Below are positions 9,493-21,846 of a DNA stretch of 64,000 nucleotides, in pieces. The notes under the pieces were generated by a model that was given only the letters and a program-made list of their open reading frames with translations, was not told the DNA's origin and ran no database searches. A program made the position numbers and the translations under genes. Each line of letters begins with the position of its first letter. Within the stretch, counting starts at the first letter, position 1. The stretch is from Charina bottae (lineage: Eukaryota; Chordata; Lepidosauria; Squamata; Charinaidae). Where the stretch lies: positions 53,793,416-53,857,415 of the forward strand of contig JALMGJ010000003.1 in NCBI GenBank assembly GCA_023362775.1. The letters run 5' to 3'.

Positions 9493-12282
9493 ATTGTTAC
9501 AGCACCAGAATCCACCCTGTGGATCAGTTTTTTATTGAAAGCATCTATATTCAACGGTCATATGTTAGACCTTGTTTTCACTTCCAAGCAGCTTCTGTGT
9601 GATCTGGATGTGGAGGATATTACATTTACCCTTTAGATGCGATTGACTGTTGCCATTTCCTCTCAGGGCTGGACCCATTCAGATAGTCCACCCAAGACAC
9701 CTTATGGATCTGTCTGGTTTCCAATAGGTGCTTGGGGATTTCCCTGACAATCTTGTGGGAAAATTGATTGAGGGTCAGGTTCGCTACCAGGATGAAATTG
9801 TCCTCAAGTAGCCTCTCTCTGCTGGTTGACCTCAGGTGGTTCCTTGGTATTCTGAAGACTTCTGGGAGATGAAGCAGATTGTGTTGGCAGGTTGTCAGTC
9901 GGTAGCCTTCTTCCAAGTGGCCAATTTCCTGTTGGGTAAGAGCTGTCCTGTTGATTTACCATCTGGACATTATGAGCAGTTTGCTCAAAACTTCACTACG
10001 TGTGGGGTGGATCTATGGCCTTCCTGGCTTCTTTGGAGAGCTGGCGGAGCAATTCCCTGGATCTGGGAGGTTGGGAATGCCTCATTGCAGGAGGGGTCGA
10101 TGCCGGCAGCTCTCAAAAAAGTGTAGGTTCAAGGCCCTCCTTGGATCCATGGTGTTAGATAAGTACTGCCCAGTCTCCAAACTTCCCTTTTTGGCAAAGG
10201 CTGTTATGACAGTACCTCAGGACCCACTACAGAATGCTCTAGAAGAAGTAAATTATACAGTATGGATCTGTATCAGTCTGTCATGGCCAGCTTGGACTCT
10301 GACGAGGAAACTGACAATGACCAGCCAGTTCCAGAGTTGCTGGATGAACCGCTGCCTGAGGAGCTGCAGGCAGAGGAGGCTGCGCCACCTGGTAACCAGG
10401 AGACCCGTCTGCCACCAGTCTCGGAAGATGAGGAGTTTGAGCTGCCACCCCCTCCCAGTGCAAAGGCTCACCATGCGGAGAGGAGAGCAGAGCAGAGGCG
10501 CTCTGCAAGGCTCCTCACAAGAAAAGAACCTCGCCCTTCCAAATGAGCAACACCGGGTTGCTTCTATTTAAGATCAGCGAGCTCAAACCTCTTTGTTGGC
10601 AACAACCGTTCGTTTACCCAGACTCTGTTGCCTTGACTTCCAACTTGAAACCTCGTGACTGTGACTCTGGACCTGGACCAGCTGACGACCCTTCTACAAC
10701 ATTTGGACCATTGGACTTCGCTTGACCACTCTTATGCCTGCTGTTTTGGATTTGGAACTCTCTCAGGGCAAGCTTGCTGGACTTTTGGGGACTTGATTTC
10801 TCTAGTGTGTGTCCATTTGTACTCACATTTCCTTTGCCGCTTGTTTATTTGCTTCACAAACTTCCCAGTAAAGTTTGCAGCCACCTCTCTGTGTGTTTGT
10901 GGGTGCATGGCCTGAGACAGGACACAGGCAGGTTTCAGAACTTTTATGGGAAGAGACAGCATTGGTCACTCTAATGGCTGACTTGTGTCAGGACCTGAAT
11001 GGGGTCCTCTTGGATCTCCCAGTGGCTTTTGATACTCATCAATCATGGCATGCTTCTGGACCAGTTGCAGGGATTGGGGATAGGAGGCAGTTTCTTGCAC
11101 TGGCTCTGCTGCTTCCTCAGCAACTAGTTCCAGTTGGTGGCGATTGGGCAGGAGAGATTGCCCCTGTGATTGCTCTCATATGGAGTGCCACAGGGGTTGG
11201 TTCTTTCCCTTCTCTTATTTAACATCTACTGAAATAGGTCATCCAGCAGTTCAAGGTCTGGTGTCATCAATATGGTGATGATACCCGACTATAGATTGTG
11301 ACCTCAGACTGCATTGGAGGTGTTGAAGTCCTGCCGTGGTGTCTGGAGGCTGTAAGGTTCTAGATGGGAGAAAACAGGCTCAGACTGAACCCTAGCAAGA
11401 TGGAGCTACTCTTTGTATGTTGGAATTCCTCTACTACCCCTGTTTTGTCTCTGGACAGGGTTGCCTAGCTCCTGAAGGAGCAGGTTTGTGACTTGGGGGA
11501 CTTCCTGGACTTATGGCTCCTGCTCATTCAGCAAATGGAGACCTTGAACAAGAGGACCTTTGCCCAGCCTCAACTGGTGCGCCAGTTTTGTCCTTACTTG
11601 GGATGGAAATTGCTGACCACAGTGATTAGATTATTCACTTTTATTATATTAATATTCACCACCTGATTAGATTATTGCAACACACTTTACATGGGGCTGC
11701 CTTTAAAAATCACCTGGAAGCTTCAGTTGCTGCAAAATGCAATGGCTTAGATGCTTACTGGTACTTGCCTGGGGGGGGACATATTACACCTATTTTACAG
11801 GCCCTGCACTGGCTTCCTATGAACTTTCAAGTACAACTGAGAGCGTTCATTTTAACTTATAAAGTCCTTTATGGCATGGCCATTACAGTTACCTGCAGGA
11901 CTGCATCTCCCCAGTACAGTCAGCCTGACTACTTCAACTGTGCCAGGAGAAGCAGCTGATTGTCCCCCATTTTCAGGAGGTTAGAGGAGCTGAAGTCTGA
12001 AATCATTGATTTTCTGGCTCTCTGGAATGGCCTCCCACTGAAGTTTTGATTGGCTCTTAGGTTACTTGCCTTCTGGAAAAACTTGAAAACAGAGCTTTTC
12101 CAGAAATGTTGGGGGTTTGTTTGGGGATCTTTTTTGAGTCTTTATTTTATATCTATATATCTATATCAGCATATGATTAAAATATTTCTATATTATGTTT
12201 TTGTTATTGTGAGCTGCCAAGAATCTTTTTATGATTGCAATGGGATTGAAAGGTGATAAATAACTAAATAAATAAATTATCT
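9493..12282 (+). mobile_element. L2-clade LINE, long decayed copy, interrupted near 10250-10926
   Basis: In order: an endonuclease end (NGHMLDLVFTSK), a linker, then after the insertion a reverse transcriptase with LLDLPVAFDT, a degenerate PQGLVLS.LLFN block, a CHQYGDDT active site (YADD decayed to YGDD), RLRLNPSKMELLF, LDYCNTLYMGLPLK and LHWLPM.FQVQLRAF. It ends with an AATAACTAAATAAATAAATT tail. Many stops and frameshifts show it is ancient and inactive. Confidence 0.85.
10250..10926 (+). mobile_element. LTR-like insertion inside L2, with a 94-codon acidic open frame
   Basis: L2 reading breaks near 10250 (after ALEEVNYT) and resumes near 10927 (GGTTTCAGAACTTTTATGGG). The intervening DNA is not L2. 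It contains an open frame at 10262-10546 encoding an acidic, proline-rich product (DEETDNDQPVPELLDEPLPE) ending in a basic RRSARLLTRKE stretch. After the stop come a TATTTAAG box (10566) and a T-rich region with a TG...ACA-like end. This fits a solo LTR or the 3' part of an LTR retroelement. No target-site duplication could be fixed, so the boundaries are approximate. Confidence 0.45.
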
Positions 12283-12289
12283 GAAGGGT

Positions 12290-14430
12290 AGGTTGATACT
12301 TTGTATGCATTAGTCTCATTATTATCTAGAAGTTGTCCATTTCTGTACATACGCAGTTTAAGGATTGGAGATTAGAATAACATTTCTTGTTTAATGGATG
12401 AACCAAAGTCAAAGCTCTAAAAACCTGCTTAGAAACATCTCCCATTTGTAACTTATAGAAAGTTTTTGGGCTTGATCCAGTGCACTTTGGGCACTATTTC
12501 AGCTTGTGGAGGGACCGCATAGAAAAGACCCTGGTTCTCCCCCTTTCCTATATCCAGTCTTTGGTGCACAAACCGATATGCTGAACATAGCTCTTGGGGG
12601 GAACAGAAAGCCCAAACTCCCATGTTTACTGACCAAATGCTGCAGAGTATAATTTGAGCTCCAGATATGCTGGAACGGCAATCCCAGAATTCCTCAGCAG
12701 CATAACCCAAACTCTCAGGCATTTTTTTAGTTGCAGTCTTGAAGTGTGCTTCAGATTAAAAGGGAGGAGAAATGTTGATAGGAGTATGGGAGGCAGGGAT
12801 AGGGGCCAGTGCGATACAGCTGTATCTAACAAGCTAAAACTAGAAGATGGTTAAATTGGTGCTCTGAATTGAGCAGAGTAACATTGGTCAGTCACTGCCT
12901 TTCAATCTATTCTGCTTCACTAGGCTGTTGTCAGAATAAAGACCAGCAAAGCTGCTTAAGCTTTCTTGAGCTCCTTGATGAATAGGAAATACGTACATGC
13001 AAAATTTCCATGACAGCTTGGCCAGAGTGCTTACTCCTGTACCTTCCACAGTCATGGTAATGGGGACAAGGGTGTCCATGGGAGGGGCATTTAAGGGGAG
13101 CAAATGATGAAAGCAGGGCCACATCGTTGTGAAGCAGACTTTGCTGCAGCAGAAGGTCCTCCCCTTTTGTACATGTATTGTGATGTTTCACAATAGTGCA
13201 ATGCCTTTCTTGTCCTATTGACAAAAGTGCCGAATCCTCTGGATGCTTCGGGGACAGAGCTCTGTTACCCTTGATGAGAATCTTTTTAGTGTGTAGGTGC
13301 TGAGACTTTCAACTGGAGAAAACTGACTTCTTTTTCTGTTAACGTATCAACCAACATGTCGTGCGATAGCTAAGGGTTTTATACATAATTGATTCTAACT
13401 TTAAAATAGCAGGTACCAAACTGATACATTTCTGACAAATTGGCTGGCTGCAAAGAGGCAAGCCTGTCAGTCAGCAGCTTTGACAATTAGCCTGCTACAG
13501 CCAAATGACTTTCTGAATGTTCTTGGTCCTTTGTAAAACTATAATTACAAATGAATGTATTGTATCGATTTGAAGGGAGAATGACTGCATACATCGAACG
13601 AAATGCCTTTAAGGATTTCATTGTGATCCGAACACTTTGATTGTTAGCAGTGCCTTTATTCTAGGTAGCCTCCAGATATTTTGCTTGTACTTAAATACAA
13701 TCAAAGCAGACCCTAAGATAAATAATTCCTTATGATTCTGTAGGCAGAAAATTCTCTGAACTATAAAAGAGTGTATATGTTTTCAACTAATGAAATAAAA
13801 AATCTAAGCCATAATAGCTCTGAGGTAGGTGCAGTTCAGCAGACAGTTTTTCTGGAATGTAGAAAAATATGAAAGTTGTATCTATGCCATATTGCCATAT
13901 TTTCCTAAGAGATTGCTAGACAGTGGACAAAGTGTGGTCAGGCTGGGGGAAAAAGTGGAATGGTATTTTGTATCATATTAATATATTCAAAGTTTGTGTG
14001 TACAACACACACACACACTATGAATATACAAAATACAAAATGAACAGATAAATGAGAATATATAGGAATCCTTTAAGATAATAGCTATAGTACCATAGGT
14101 AGACAAAAAGCCTGCACTTGGATGGCAGATGCCTGTTGAATGTTGGGAAAATGCTAAGAAAAATTTTCTAGCAGTGTGATAATGGACCCAATTATTCAGA
14201 GAGATGGTGGGTTCCCCTGCCTTGGAGATGTTTCCGGCTAAAACTAGAAGATAGCCATCTGTTGGTGAGGCTTTAAATTGGATTCCTGGGCTGAGTACAT
14301 GGGGCTACATTTGATAGCCTAAATAGCCCCTTCAAATTCTGTTCTTGATCAAAAGGATCTGCAGTGTGATCTACTTTGATGGATGGGCAGGGTAGGGAAA
14401 CTAGTAGCTCTGTCTCTGTTGCTGGTTTTG
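12290..14430. other. Mostly unique intronic DNA
   Basis: No exon signature. A short MITE-like block (ATCCCAGAATTCCTCAGCAG) lies near 12650-12720. A (CA)n tract lies at about 13998-14018. The stretch 13320-13640 is compositionally even and repeat-free. Confidence 0.45.
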
Positions 14431-14437
14431 TTTAGAT

Positions 14438-14746
14438 CAGAGCTTTCCAAACTGTGTGTGGCGACACAAAAGTGTGTCGCCACACACAGCGTGGTGTGTC
14501 GCCACACCACCCGGAAGCGGTGGTGTGCACGGCAGCGGCGGCAGCGGCGCGGTATCAGTGTTTCCGCGTTTTAGCAGAGGCTGCTGCCGTCGCCGTGCAC
14601 GCGTGTGCCGCCGCACGCCCCCTGCGCCGCCACCATGCACACGTGCGCTGCCGCACGCCCCCCCACGCCACCGCCGTGCGCGCCTCCCCCACGCCACCGC
14701 CGCCGCCGCTGGTGTGTCGCCAGCGGTGGCACTTTGGAAAGCCCTG
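14438..14746. mobile_element. hAT-type MITE (family A, copy 2) with expanded GC-rich core
   Basis: The ends match copy 1 (CAGAGCTTTCCAAACTGTG and CTTTGGAAAGCCCTG), and a perfect 8-bp duplication GTTTAGAT flanks it (14430-14437 and 14747-14754). Its 309-bp body is much more GC- and CpG-rich than copies 1 and 3, with GCCGCC/CACGCC runs. Open frames across it on both strands are composition artefacts. Confidence 0.92.
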
Positions 14747-14754
14747 GTTTAGAT

Positions 14755-15430
14755 GCTGACAATCTAAATCTTTCATCAACCTTCAGTGGTTCTAAAACCT
14801 CTCAACATATTTTTTCCGTAGCTCCCAAGTTGCTTAAAAAAAATTAAACAAGCCCAGTTTGGTGGCAGAGGACTTGGACTGTGTCTAAGGCTAAAGTCAC
14901 AAGGATTATTTTGATTGTATAGAAATCATTGCTGCATTTTCTCAGCATGGGGAGGTTTAGGTTCTATTTGTAGAAGCTAATATTGTTTCTTCCTAAGCGC
15001 TCATGTGGCATTCAGAATGCCAGTGCTCGTGGGAAATAAGAAGCCTAAAGTACAAGTGGTTAGCTGTTAATCAAACCTTTAAATAACACCACCTCTTCCC
15101 TCAAAACGTCTGGGGCATTTTGGAGCTGCTTCTCATGCTGTGAAGCTGTACAGTTTTCCTTTCTTTTGTTCTGAAGCTGCTCTGTTCTCTCTCCATCTAA
15201 TTCTCGCTGGGTCTCTCTCTTTTAAAGCTAGTTGAATTGTTTGTTGTTCTAATGGCCCTTATTTGTCAAATATATTGAGTTTTTTGGTTTGGTTTGCTTT
15301 GGTTTTTTGATAATCAGCCAAATATTAGCCTTTATCCTCTTGAGCCTGTTGTCAGCAAGGGGCAAAACAGTTTCTATTTTAGTCTTATATCCTATAAGTA
15401 GATTAAGATGTAAAAGAAAAGTTTGAGGTG
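14755..15430. other. Unassigned intronic DNA
   Basis: No repeat or exon recognised. Confidence 0.45.
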
Positions 15431-15435
15431 TAGCA

Positions 15436-15530
15436 AAGGTAAAGGTAAAGGCTCCCCTGCACAGTCGTATCCGACTCTAGGGGCCGGTGCTCATCTCTGT
15501 TTGTTAGCCAAAGACATAAAAAAGAAGCAT
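15436..15530 (-). mobile_element. Sauria SINE, 3' fragment only
   Basis: About 95 bp match the minus-strand 3' end of the Sauria SINE (GGTAAAGGTAAAGG, then CCGACTCTAGGGGCCGGTGC). The copy stops after TTGTTAGCCAAAGAC, so it is strongly 5'-truncated. Confidence 0.88.
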
Positions 15531-17860
15531 CTTCGGTCTCCTTTCTTGAGAACTATAGCAGCAACACACAGTGATATTGGGAATGAACCTATTAAATAGC
15601 TATGAAGATAAGAGGGAAGAGAGTGGTTTAGTTGAGATTAAAAAATATGTTCAGGTAGTTCAGTTTTCCATAGAAACACTTTTATTCTAATACAGAAGAA
15701 GACTTTAAATATTTGAGAGGATTCTTAATTACTGAGCATTGTGGAAATGCTGTCTTCCCTAGGGTTAGCTAGTTCTGGCTCCTCTGATTTTGGTCCCCTA
15801 GATTTTGCAATATTGCTCGGATGAACCTCCATTTCTTCATCATAATGAATTTTGACTCAGTTGCTCTTGTAATATCCAAGCTTGCTTATACTGCAAATAT
15901 GTCAGGAAGGTAATTTGACATATTACAAGTAGGCTCATATTATTCAGTGATTTAATTTAGAGGCTTATTTAACTTTAGCTGGTCATTTGTAATTGTGGAT
16001 GAAAATGAAGATGTCTCATTTTTTCAATATATCTGCCAGTGTACTTCTATTTTACCATTAAGGGATTCTCCCTCAGTTATTGAAGTAACATTTTATTTCA
16101 GTAGTTTGACTAAATCAGCATTACTTTATATATAGTAGCATTTACAAGTTAAATTGGTTAAATTGGAAACTTTTTAGTTTCTGCCTTAGAAATCAACATT
16201 TGTTGGAGCTCATTAGAGAGTTACTATTGTACAGTAGAACAGTTTTTCCCAGCCCTGTTGCATCCACCAATTCTGGACCACAAGTCTTGTCATCTCCAAC
16301 AATTATAGCCATGTTGGCTCGGTGTAATGGAAGTTGAAATCTATATCTGAAGAAAGATGACATAGAATAGTCATCTTGTACAGCCTACAGTATCGAGGCC
16401 TTATCTTCCCCCTCAGTCTTTAGTGTGCCCCTCTCCAAAATTGCCACAGATCCTCCATTTTACAGTGACAGAATATAGACTAAGAACAAAGAGATCCCCA
16501 GCTGAAGTCCCACTTCAGTCATAGAAGCTTATTATGTAACATAAAAAGTAACCATTTTAATAAATATATGGCAAATATTGAAAGTAACCATATTGATCAT
16601 ACTTAACAGAACTTTAAATTTAAAAAAAAATTAAAATTTTGCCAGGCTATGACTACTTCTGGTACCACTCAGTTTTTGGAGTCCATACCATGCCACTCAA
16701 GAGTCAAAGAACATTACATATCCCACCTCTAATCATGGATCAGAAGGTTCCTAACATAGACACCTATCGAAACTAAGCAGATTGGAGTCTGCTGGGTGCC
16801 TATATTGGAAATTACCAATGAACAATCCTAGTGCTACATTAAAAAGAAAAAGAATGGTCCCTTTTTTGTTTGAACAATGGATGGCTGTTTTTAAGGTGTC
16901 CTTTACTTAAGCCTCTAATATTTCTAATTGTCAGCTTTGTGTTTATAATAACACTTGGCTATATGCCAAGTTCCCTTATTCAGTCTTTTAGAGCTCTTAC
17001 CATTTTTATAATCTGCTTGTTTGGAAATTATGCAAGTCATGTGGAAAACTGTTAAAGGGTTAAGTAACCCTCCTACACTCACTTTACTTATTTTAAATTG
17101 AGCCCTAACTGTGATTTTGAGGATTTTTTAAACATAGTTTTACAAGTGATAAAATACTGTCACAGAAGGTCTTACATTTAAGGTGAGACCGCCTTTTTAG
17201 TCAACAGAGAATCCACTGTTGGTGTCTGTTTTCTGCTCTCACAGAAAGAGAGATGGGCTCAGCTAGGCTATACTTTTCCCCCCCATACTTTAACATCCTC
17301 TGTAAATCCTATTTGACTTTTGTGATGGGTTTCAACCTCTTAAAAATATCACTGAAGAAGTCTGGTGCTCATACGTTGTTCACAAAAGGGGCATTATGCA
17401 CTTATTCATAAAGGATCGGTTCTTTTTTCCTTAAATACAAAATAATACAAAAGATGCAGATGCTCTTGTTATAGGCTGTGTGTGATGTTCCGGCTACCCT
17501 GTATTGAAATAGATATTTCTTTGAAGCTTATAAACACTTTCACGTTAAAAAAATATAATGCTATTTTCTCCCAGTAGTGCTTCATTCTTTTATCAGTCCT
17601 TTCTTCTTTGAACCCCTTATTATGTTGCATTATGTTGCATATGTTGCAATATGCATTATGTTGCGACTTTTTTGCCTGATATCTTCATAACTGAAATTAT
17701 TCATCTGTCAAGATACGCTGAAATAGAATTGTGTTAAAATTCTCTGCTCAGTGTAGAATTTAAGTAGAACTAGAACATGGAGAAAAACATACACACACAC
17801 ACACACAGAGGTGGAGGTGGAGTGTGTGTCTGTTTCCTGAAAAAAAACACCCAGCGTGTA
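15531..17860. other. Mostly unique intronic DNA
   Basis: No exon found. Around 16735-16800 a short block (CGAAACTAAGCAGATTGGAG) faintly resembles 5S rRNA-derived sequence. A TATGTTGCAT-type short duplication lies at 17621-17665 and a (CA)n tract near 17790-17810. Confidence 0.45.
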
Positions 17861-17862
17861 TT

Positions 17863-18240
17863 CATAGAATCATAGAGTTGGAAGGGAACTCGGAGGTCAT
17901 CTAGTCTAACCCCTTGCCTATTATAGGAATCCTCAGGCCACCCCAGACAAATATCTGTTCACTCTTTGTTTGAAAACCTCCAGTGATGACTCTAGAGCAT
18001 GGCTGGGGAGTTCTGGGAGTTGAAGTCCACACATCTTAAAATTGCCAAGGTTGAGAAATGCTGATCTAGATGATAGACTGTCCCATTGCTTAATAGCTCT
18101 CACAACCAGGAAATTTCTCCTTATTTTGAGTTTGGATCTCTCTCTCTCTCAAGTTTCCATTCATTAGTTCTTGTCCAACACTTGGGTACTATGGAGAATA
18201 AATCTGCACCTTCTTCCCTGTGACAGCCCTTCAGGTATTG
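17863..18240 (-). mobile_element. CR1 LINE 3' region, interrupted by a MITE
   Basis: ATAGAATCATAGAGTTGGAA at the start, then GGTCATCTAGTCTAACCCC and AAATTTCTCCTTATTT, match the minus-strand CR1 3' end of amniotes, whose tail is an ATTCTATGATTCTAT-type repeat. A short MITE at about 17998-18062 splits it. Confidence 0.85.
17998..18062 (-). mobile_element. Short hAT-type MITE (family B) inside CR1
   Basis: Contains GGGAGTTGAAGTCCACACAT and AAGGTTGAGAAATGCTG, the reverse complement of the family B element at 58490-58569. The flanking CTCTAGAG and ATCTAGAT are an imperfect 8-bp duplication. Confidence 0.65.
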
Positions 18241-18244
18241 GGAG

Positions 18245-19445
18245 TATTAAAATAGCCGTGATAAGTAAAACTCCAGAGTAAAGTCATTTGTATAAGCAGA
18301 AAGTTGATGAGCACTCCAACTGTTCTGCACATTAAACTAGCAAAAGAATAATTTCCAGAAATTTCATTTAAGTGTGTTGAAGAAAGCCATTGAAATTAAT
18401 AATAAATGAAGTTTTATATTATTATGAGCATATATTTTCTTGGCATCAAGACACGTAGGTATAAAATTCTTACATGTTTTAAACCAGCTGTAAGCTCTTC
18501 TGCAGGATCCGAAATTGCCCTATTGTATCCTCAACCCAGTACCTACCATTTTGTGATTACATTTTCTTCCCATTAATGGGATACTTAGAGATTTTATGAT
18601 GTGACTGCTTAAGCCCTTTGGTCACATATCGCCATGGACAGTATTGGCTACCAAACATGCTTTGCAAAATAATGTATGTACATAGAAGTGCGCCAAGAGC
18701 CAAATCTGAACTCAGAAAAACCCATGACATGATATCCATGTAACTAGTTTTCCTATTCTAAAAAAAGACTGAGGGCACCAAATAATGTATTATGCGACTA
18801 AAGTCCCTGTTTTGTGAAGAAAATAAATCCAATTCATCTAGATGGTTGATTGATGGGGGAGATTAGTACATTTGATAGAATCTTAGAAAGCTTCTCTTGT
18901 TTTCAGAAGGAGTAGTTTTATGGATATGAAAAATATCCTAACTTATTTTTGGAGGATTATATGCCATGAGAATGGGTTATAGTACATGCTTGTCATGGCA
19001 CTGTGATGAAGCAGGAATTGCTAGATTACTTTTTGAGTTGGCAGGATTTGATCTATTTTGGAATTGGATACAAGACCAAATCTAAATTAGTTTTAGAATT
19101 TATTATAAGCTATTCTTACCTAGTTTGTCTGCTATTTCCGGAAAGGTATAGGTATCTGGAATATTCTGCTGTTTTTTTTCCATCTTTTAACATGGGAGTT
19201 ATTAGAGAAAAAACACTTTGTTCCAATTTACTCAGTAAACGTATTGTCAGATCCATAGACCTGTAATTTGAACTTAATGGATAAAACTAAAGATTTTTAA
19301 TTTGAGGAGTGGAGATTTAGGAAATTAGATGAAAAGGAGAAGTCTAACAGATAATTTAAAAGTCATTCTGCACTAAGTAATAAGGCCTGGCCTTTGAATC
19401 CTAGGACATAATAGCAGATGGGATGCATAAGTACCCTGTATTGTC
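18245..19445. other. Unique intronic DNA
   Basis: AT-rich, with no recognisable repeat or exon. The open frame at 19003-19266 (+) has no conserved motif and no splice context that I can defend. Confidence 0.45.
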
Positions 19446-19457
19446 CCATTCAAGGTT

Positions 19458-20077
19458 GTTGTTGTTTATTCGTTCAGTCACTTCCGACTCTTCGTGACTT
19501 CATGGACCAGCCCACGCCAGAGCTTCCTGTCGGCCGTCGCCATCCCCAGCTCCCCCACGGTCGAGTCTGTCACCTCCAGAATATCATCCATCCATCTTGC
19601 CCTTGGTTGGCCCCTCTTCCTTTTGCCTTCCACCTTCCCTAGCATCAGCTTCTTCTCCAGGGTATCCTGTCTTCTCACTATGTGGCCAAAGTACTTCAGT
19701 TTTGCCTTTAATATCATTCCCTCAAGTGAGCAGTCTGGCTTTATTTCCTGGAGTATGGAGTGGTTTGATCTTCTTGCAGTCCAAGGCACTCTCAGAATTT
19801 TCCTCCAACACCACAGTTCAAAAGCATCTATCTTCCTTCGCTCAGCCTTCCTTATGGCCCAGCTCTCGCAGCCATAGGTTACTACAGGGAATACCATTGC
19901 TTTGACTATGCGGATCTTTGTTGTCAGTGTGATGTCTCTGCTCTTAACCATTTTATCAAGATTTGTCATTGCTCTCCTCCCAAGAAGTAGACGTCTTCTG
20001 ATTTCCTGGCTGCAGTCAGCGTCTGCAGTAATCTGTCATTGCCTCCACTTTTTCTCCCTCTATTTGCCAGTCATTAA
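19458..20077 (-). mobile_element. Bov-B LINE, short 5'-truncated copy with perfect TSD
   Basis: The minus-strand frame covers the C-terminal reverse-transcriptase region (VVTYGCESWAIRKAERRKI...VTKSRK). The copy is flanked by a perfect 12-bp duplication CCATTCAAGGTT (19446-19457 and 20078-20089). An internal deletion of about 20 bp relative to the copy at 1871-2910 lies near 20033. Confidence 0.93.
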
Positions 20078-20089
20078 CCATTCAAGGTT

Positions 20090-21611
20090 ATTGGGTAGAT
20101 ATTCTTCAATTCTATAAATACAGTAATACAACCAGAATTCAATCATATGCATGTTGCAACAGATCTACACAAAAATATATTTGTTTTGAGATGCCCTATC
20201 TTTTCCTATACCAACTTAAAACTGTTTGATTCTGGGAGGGTTTTTTTCATTTTGGGGAGGTAGTCATGGTTGTAGATGCCAGCTCCTCAATTTTTAAAAT
20301 ATTTACTCCCAACCTGATACATTTTTATAATCTTAGCCATGCTGTTTGGGAATTACGAGAATTGTAGTGCAATAAATCATGAGGACACATAATTGAAAAA
20401 AGTTTGCTGTAACACTGCAATTCTTACTCTGGGGAGATGGTTATCCTATAATGACAATGTTGCAGAGATAAACATTTGAAGAACATCACTGACAAGGAAA
20501 TATGTTCTGTTCTTGCCTACAGGAACAGAAATGTAAACATGCCTCTGCTCAATCAAAACAAAAATTCGTCCAGTTCAATATTCCCTCTGTCTGCCAGTGT
20601 AAAAACTTTTAAAAGTTCTAATAGGACAAACATTGAGAGCACCTTCAGAATTGCATTTGGCATATCTGAGATTGTGGTGAGTTGTTTTGCATGGATTTGG
20701 TTATTTTCTGCTATCCTTCCCCAACCTTTCCCAGGTTGGTGGTCTGTAGATCTATTGGGATTACAACTCCCAAGCATTCTGGGTGATTGTGGCTTCTCAC
20801 CACAGTGCATTTGAAGTGGCACCCACTTGGGAGAACATGGGAACAGTGATAACATGGAGCAGCATTAGTAGGTCAGTTATGCGCTATGTAGATACATTGT
20901 CCATTTTTTATGAAAATATTTTGATGATACCATTGGCAATCACTATTTGATTTTAAATCCAATTACATCATTGTCGACTGTGCTATTGGCGCCACGGTGA
21001 TGATAATAATGATGATGATAATTTCTCTAGGTTATTCCAGCTTGAAGTAAAAATATTTTTACATGAAATACAGCCGGTTTCATTTTGATGTTCTTGGCTA
21101 CCCTTACATTCATTGTTATGTAAAAGCATATAGGATTATTTTTTCCAGGCTGCCCTTTTTATTCTGTAGCCTTATCTAGTAATTATAGGCAGCGAAGAAC
21201 TGCATGCTGGTAATCAAGCAGGCTGATGGAGAAGAGACCAAGTATTTTATTCCACCTCCATATTTAGCACAGAATCCTAATCCCTGGTCTGACAGCCTAG
21301 ATTAGTTTTAAAAAAAACACCTTTGTAAACAGACTAGCAATTCTTGTAATTTAGCTGGGAGATCATGTCTCCCGTATGGTTCCATTATTAAGTGATAAAT
21401 TCCTTTTCTATCACTGTAAGAAGGAGCATCCTCTCGCCTTTCCAGGCACATGCTGTCCAGGTATGCTGGTCCATAACTTCCAGAGTTCCCTGCCAGCTAG
21501 GAATTACTATCCCACATTGATGCCCACATTGGTGGACATCAGATTTGAGGTAGCATTGCGAACCTTAAAGATAGCCTCTGAAGTTAAGATCCACATACAG
21601 TTATTGCAAAG
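20090..21611. other. Mostly unique intronic DNA
   Basis: A MITE-like short block (GGGATTACAACTCCCAAGCA) lies near 20720-20800 and a GAT/AAT simple tract at 20996-21021. No exon seen. Confidence 0.45.
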
Positions 21612-21625
21612 TCTTCTGAGATAAT

Positions 21626-21846
21626 GTCGATGAAGGTTCTCAGTCATCCAGGTGGAACAGTCTGTGGCTTGAATCATGTCAACTGGATTTCTATTTTCTC
21701 AGTGGAAACGTTTCACTCCTTATCCAAGGAGCTGGATCAACATTCCCTTACTAACTTTGCTCAGACTGAAGAAGCTCCTTGGATAAGGAGTGAAACGTTT
21801 CTACTGAGAAAATAGAAATCCAGTTGACATGATTCAAGCCACAGAC
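21626..21846. mobile_element. Penelope-like foldback insertion (family P1) with 14-bp TSD
   Basis: Two inverted copies of one PLE 3' end face each other. The left arm is on the minus strand (CTTGAATCATGTCAACTGGA...) and the right arm on the plus strand (...CAGTTGACATGATTCAAGCC). A perfect 14-bp duplication TCTTCTGAGATAAT flanks it (21612-21625 and 21847-21860). The left arm is truncated inside ribozyme stem II; the right arm keeps a full hammerhead-like core. Confidence 0.85.
21756..21810 (+). ncRNA. Hammerhead ribozyme-like motif (P1 PLE)
   Basis: A CTGAAGA box (21766-21772) is followed by a self-complementary stem (CTCCTT/AAGGAG) and GAAAC (21792-21796). A CTCAG upstream can pair with CTGAG downstream as helix I. 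This is the CUGANGA / stem II / GAAAC layout of the minimal type-I hammerheads known from PLEs. One position closing stem II differs from the other copies (GGAGTGAAAC rather than GGAGCGAAAC). Confidence 0.6.

Noticed and set aside
14437..14847. Several Pro/His/Arg-rich frames
   Set aside because: They fall in the GC-rich core of a TSD-flanked MITE and stay open on both strands.
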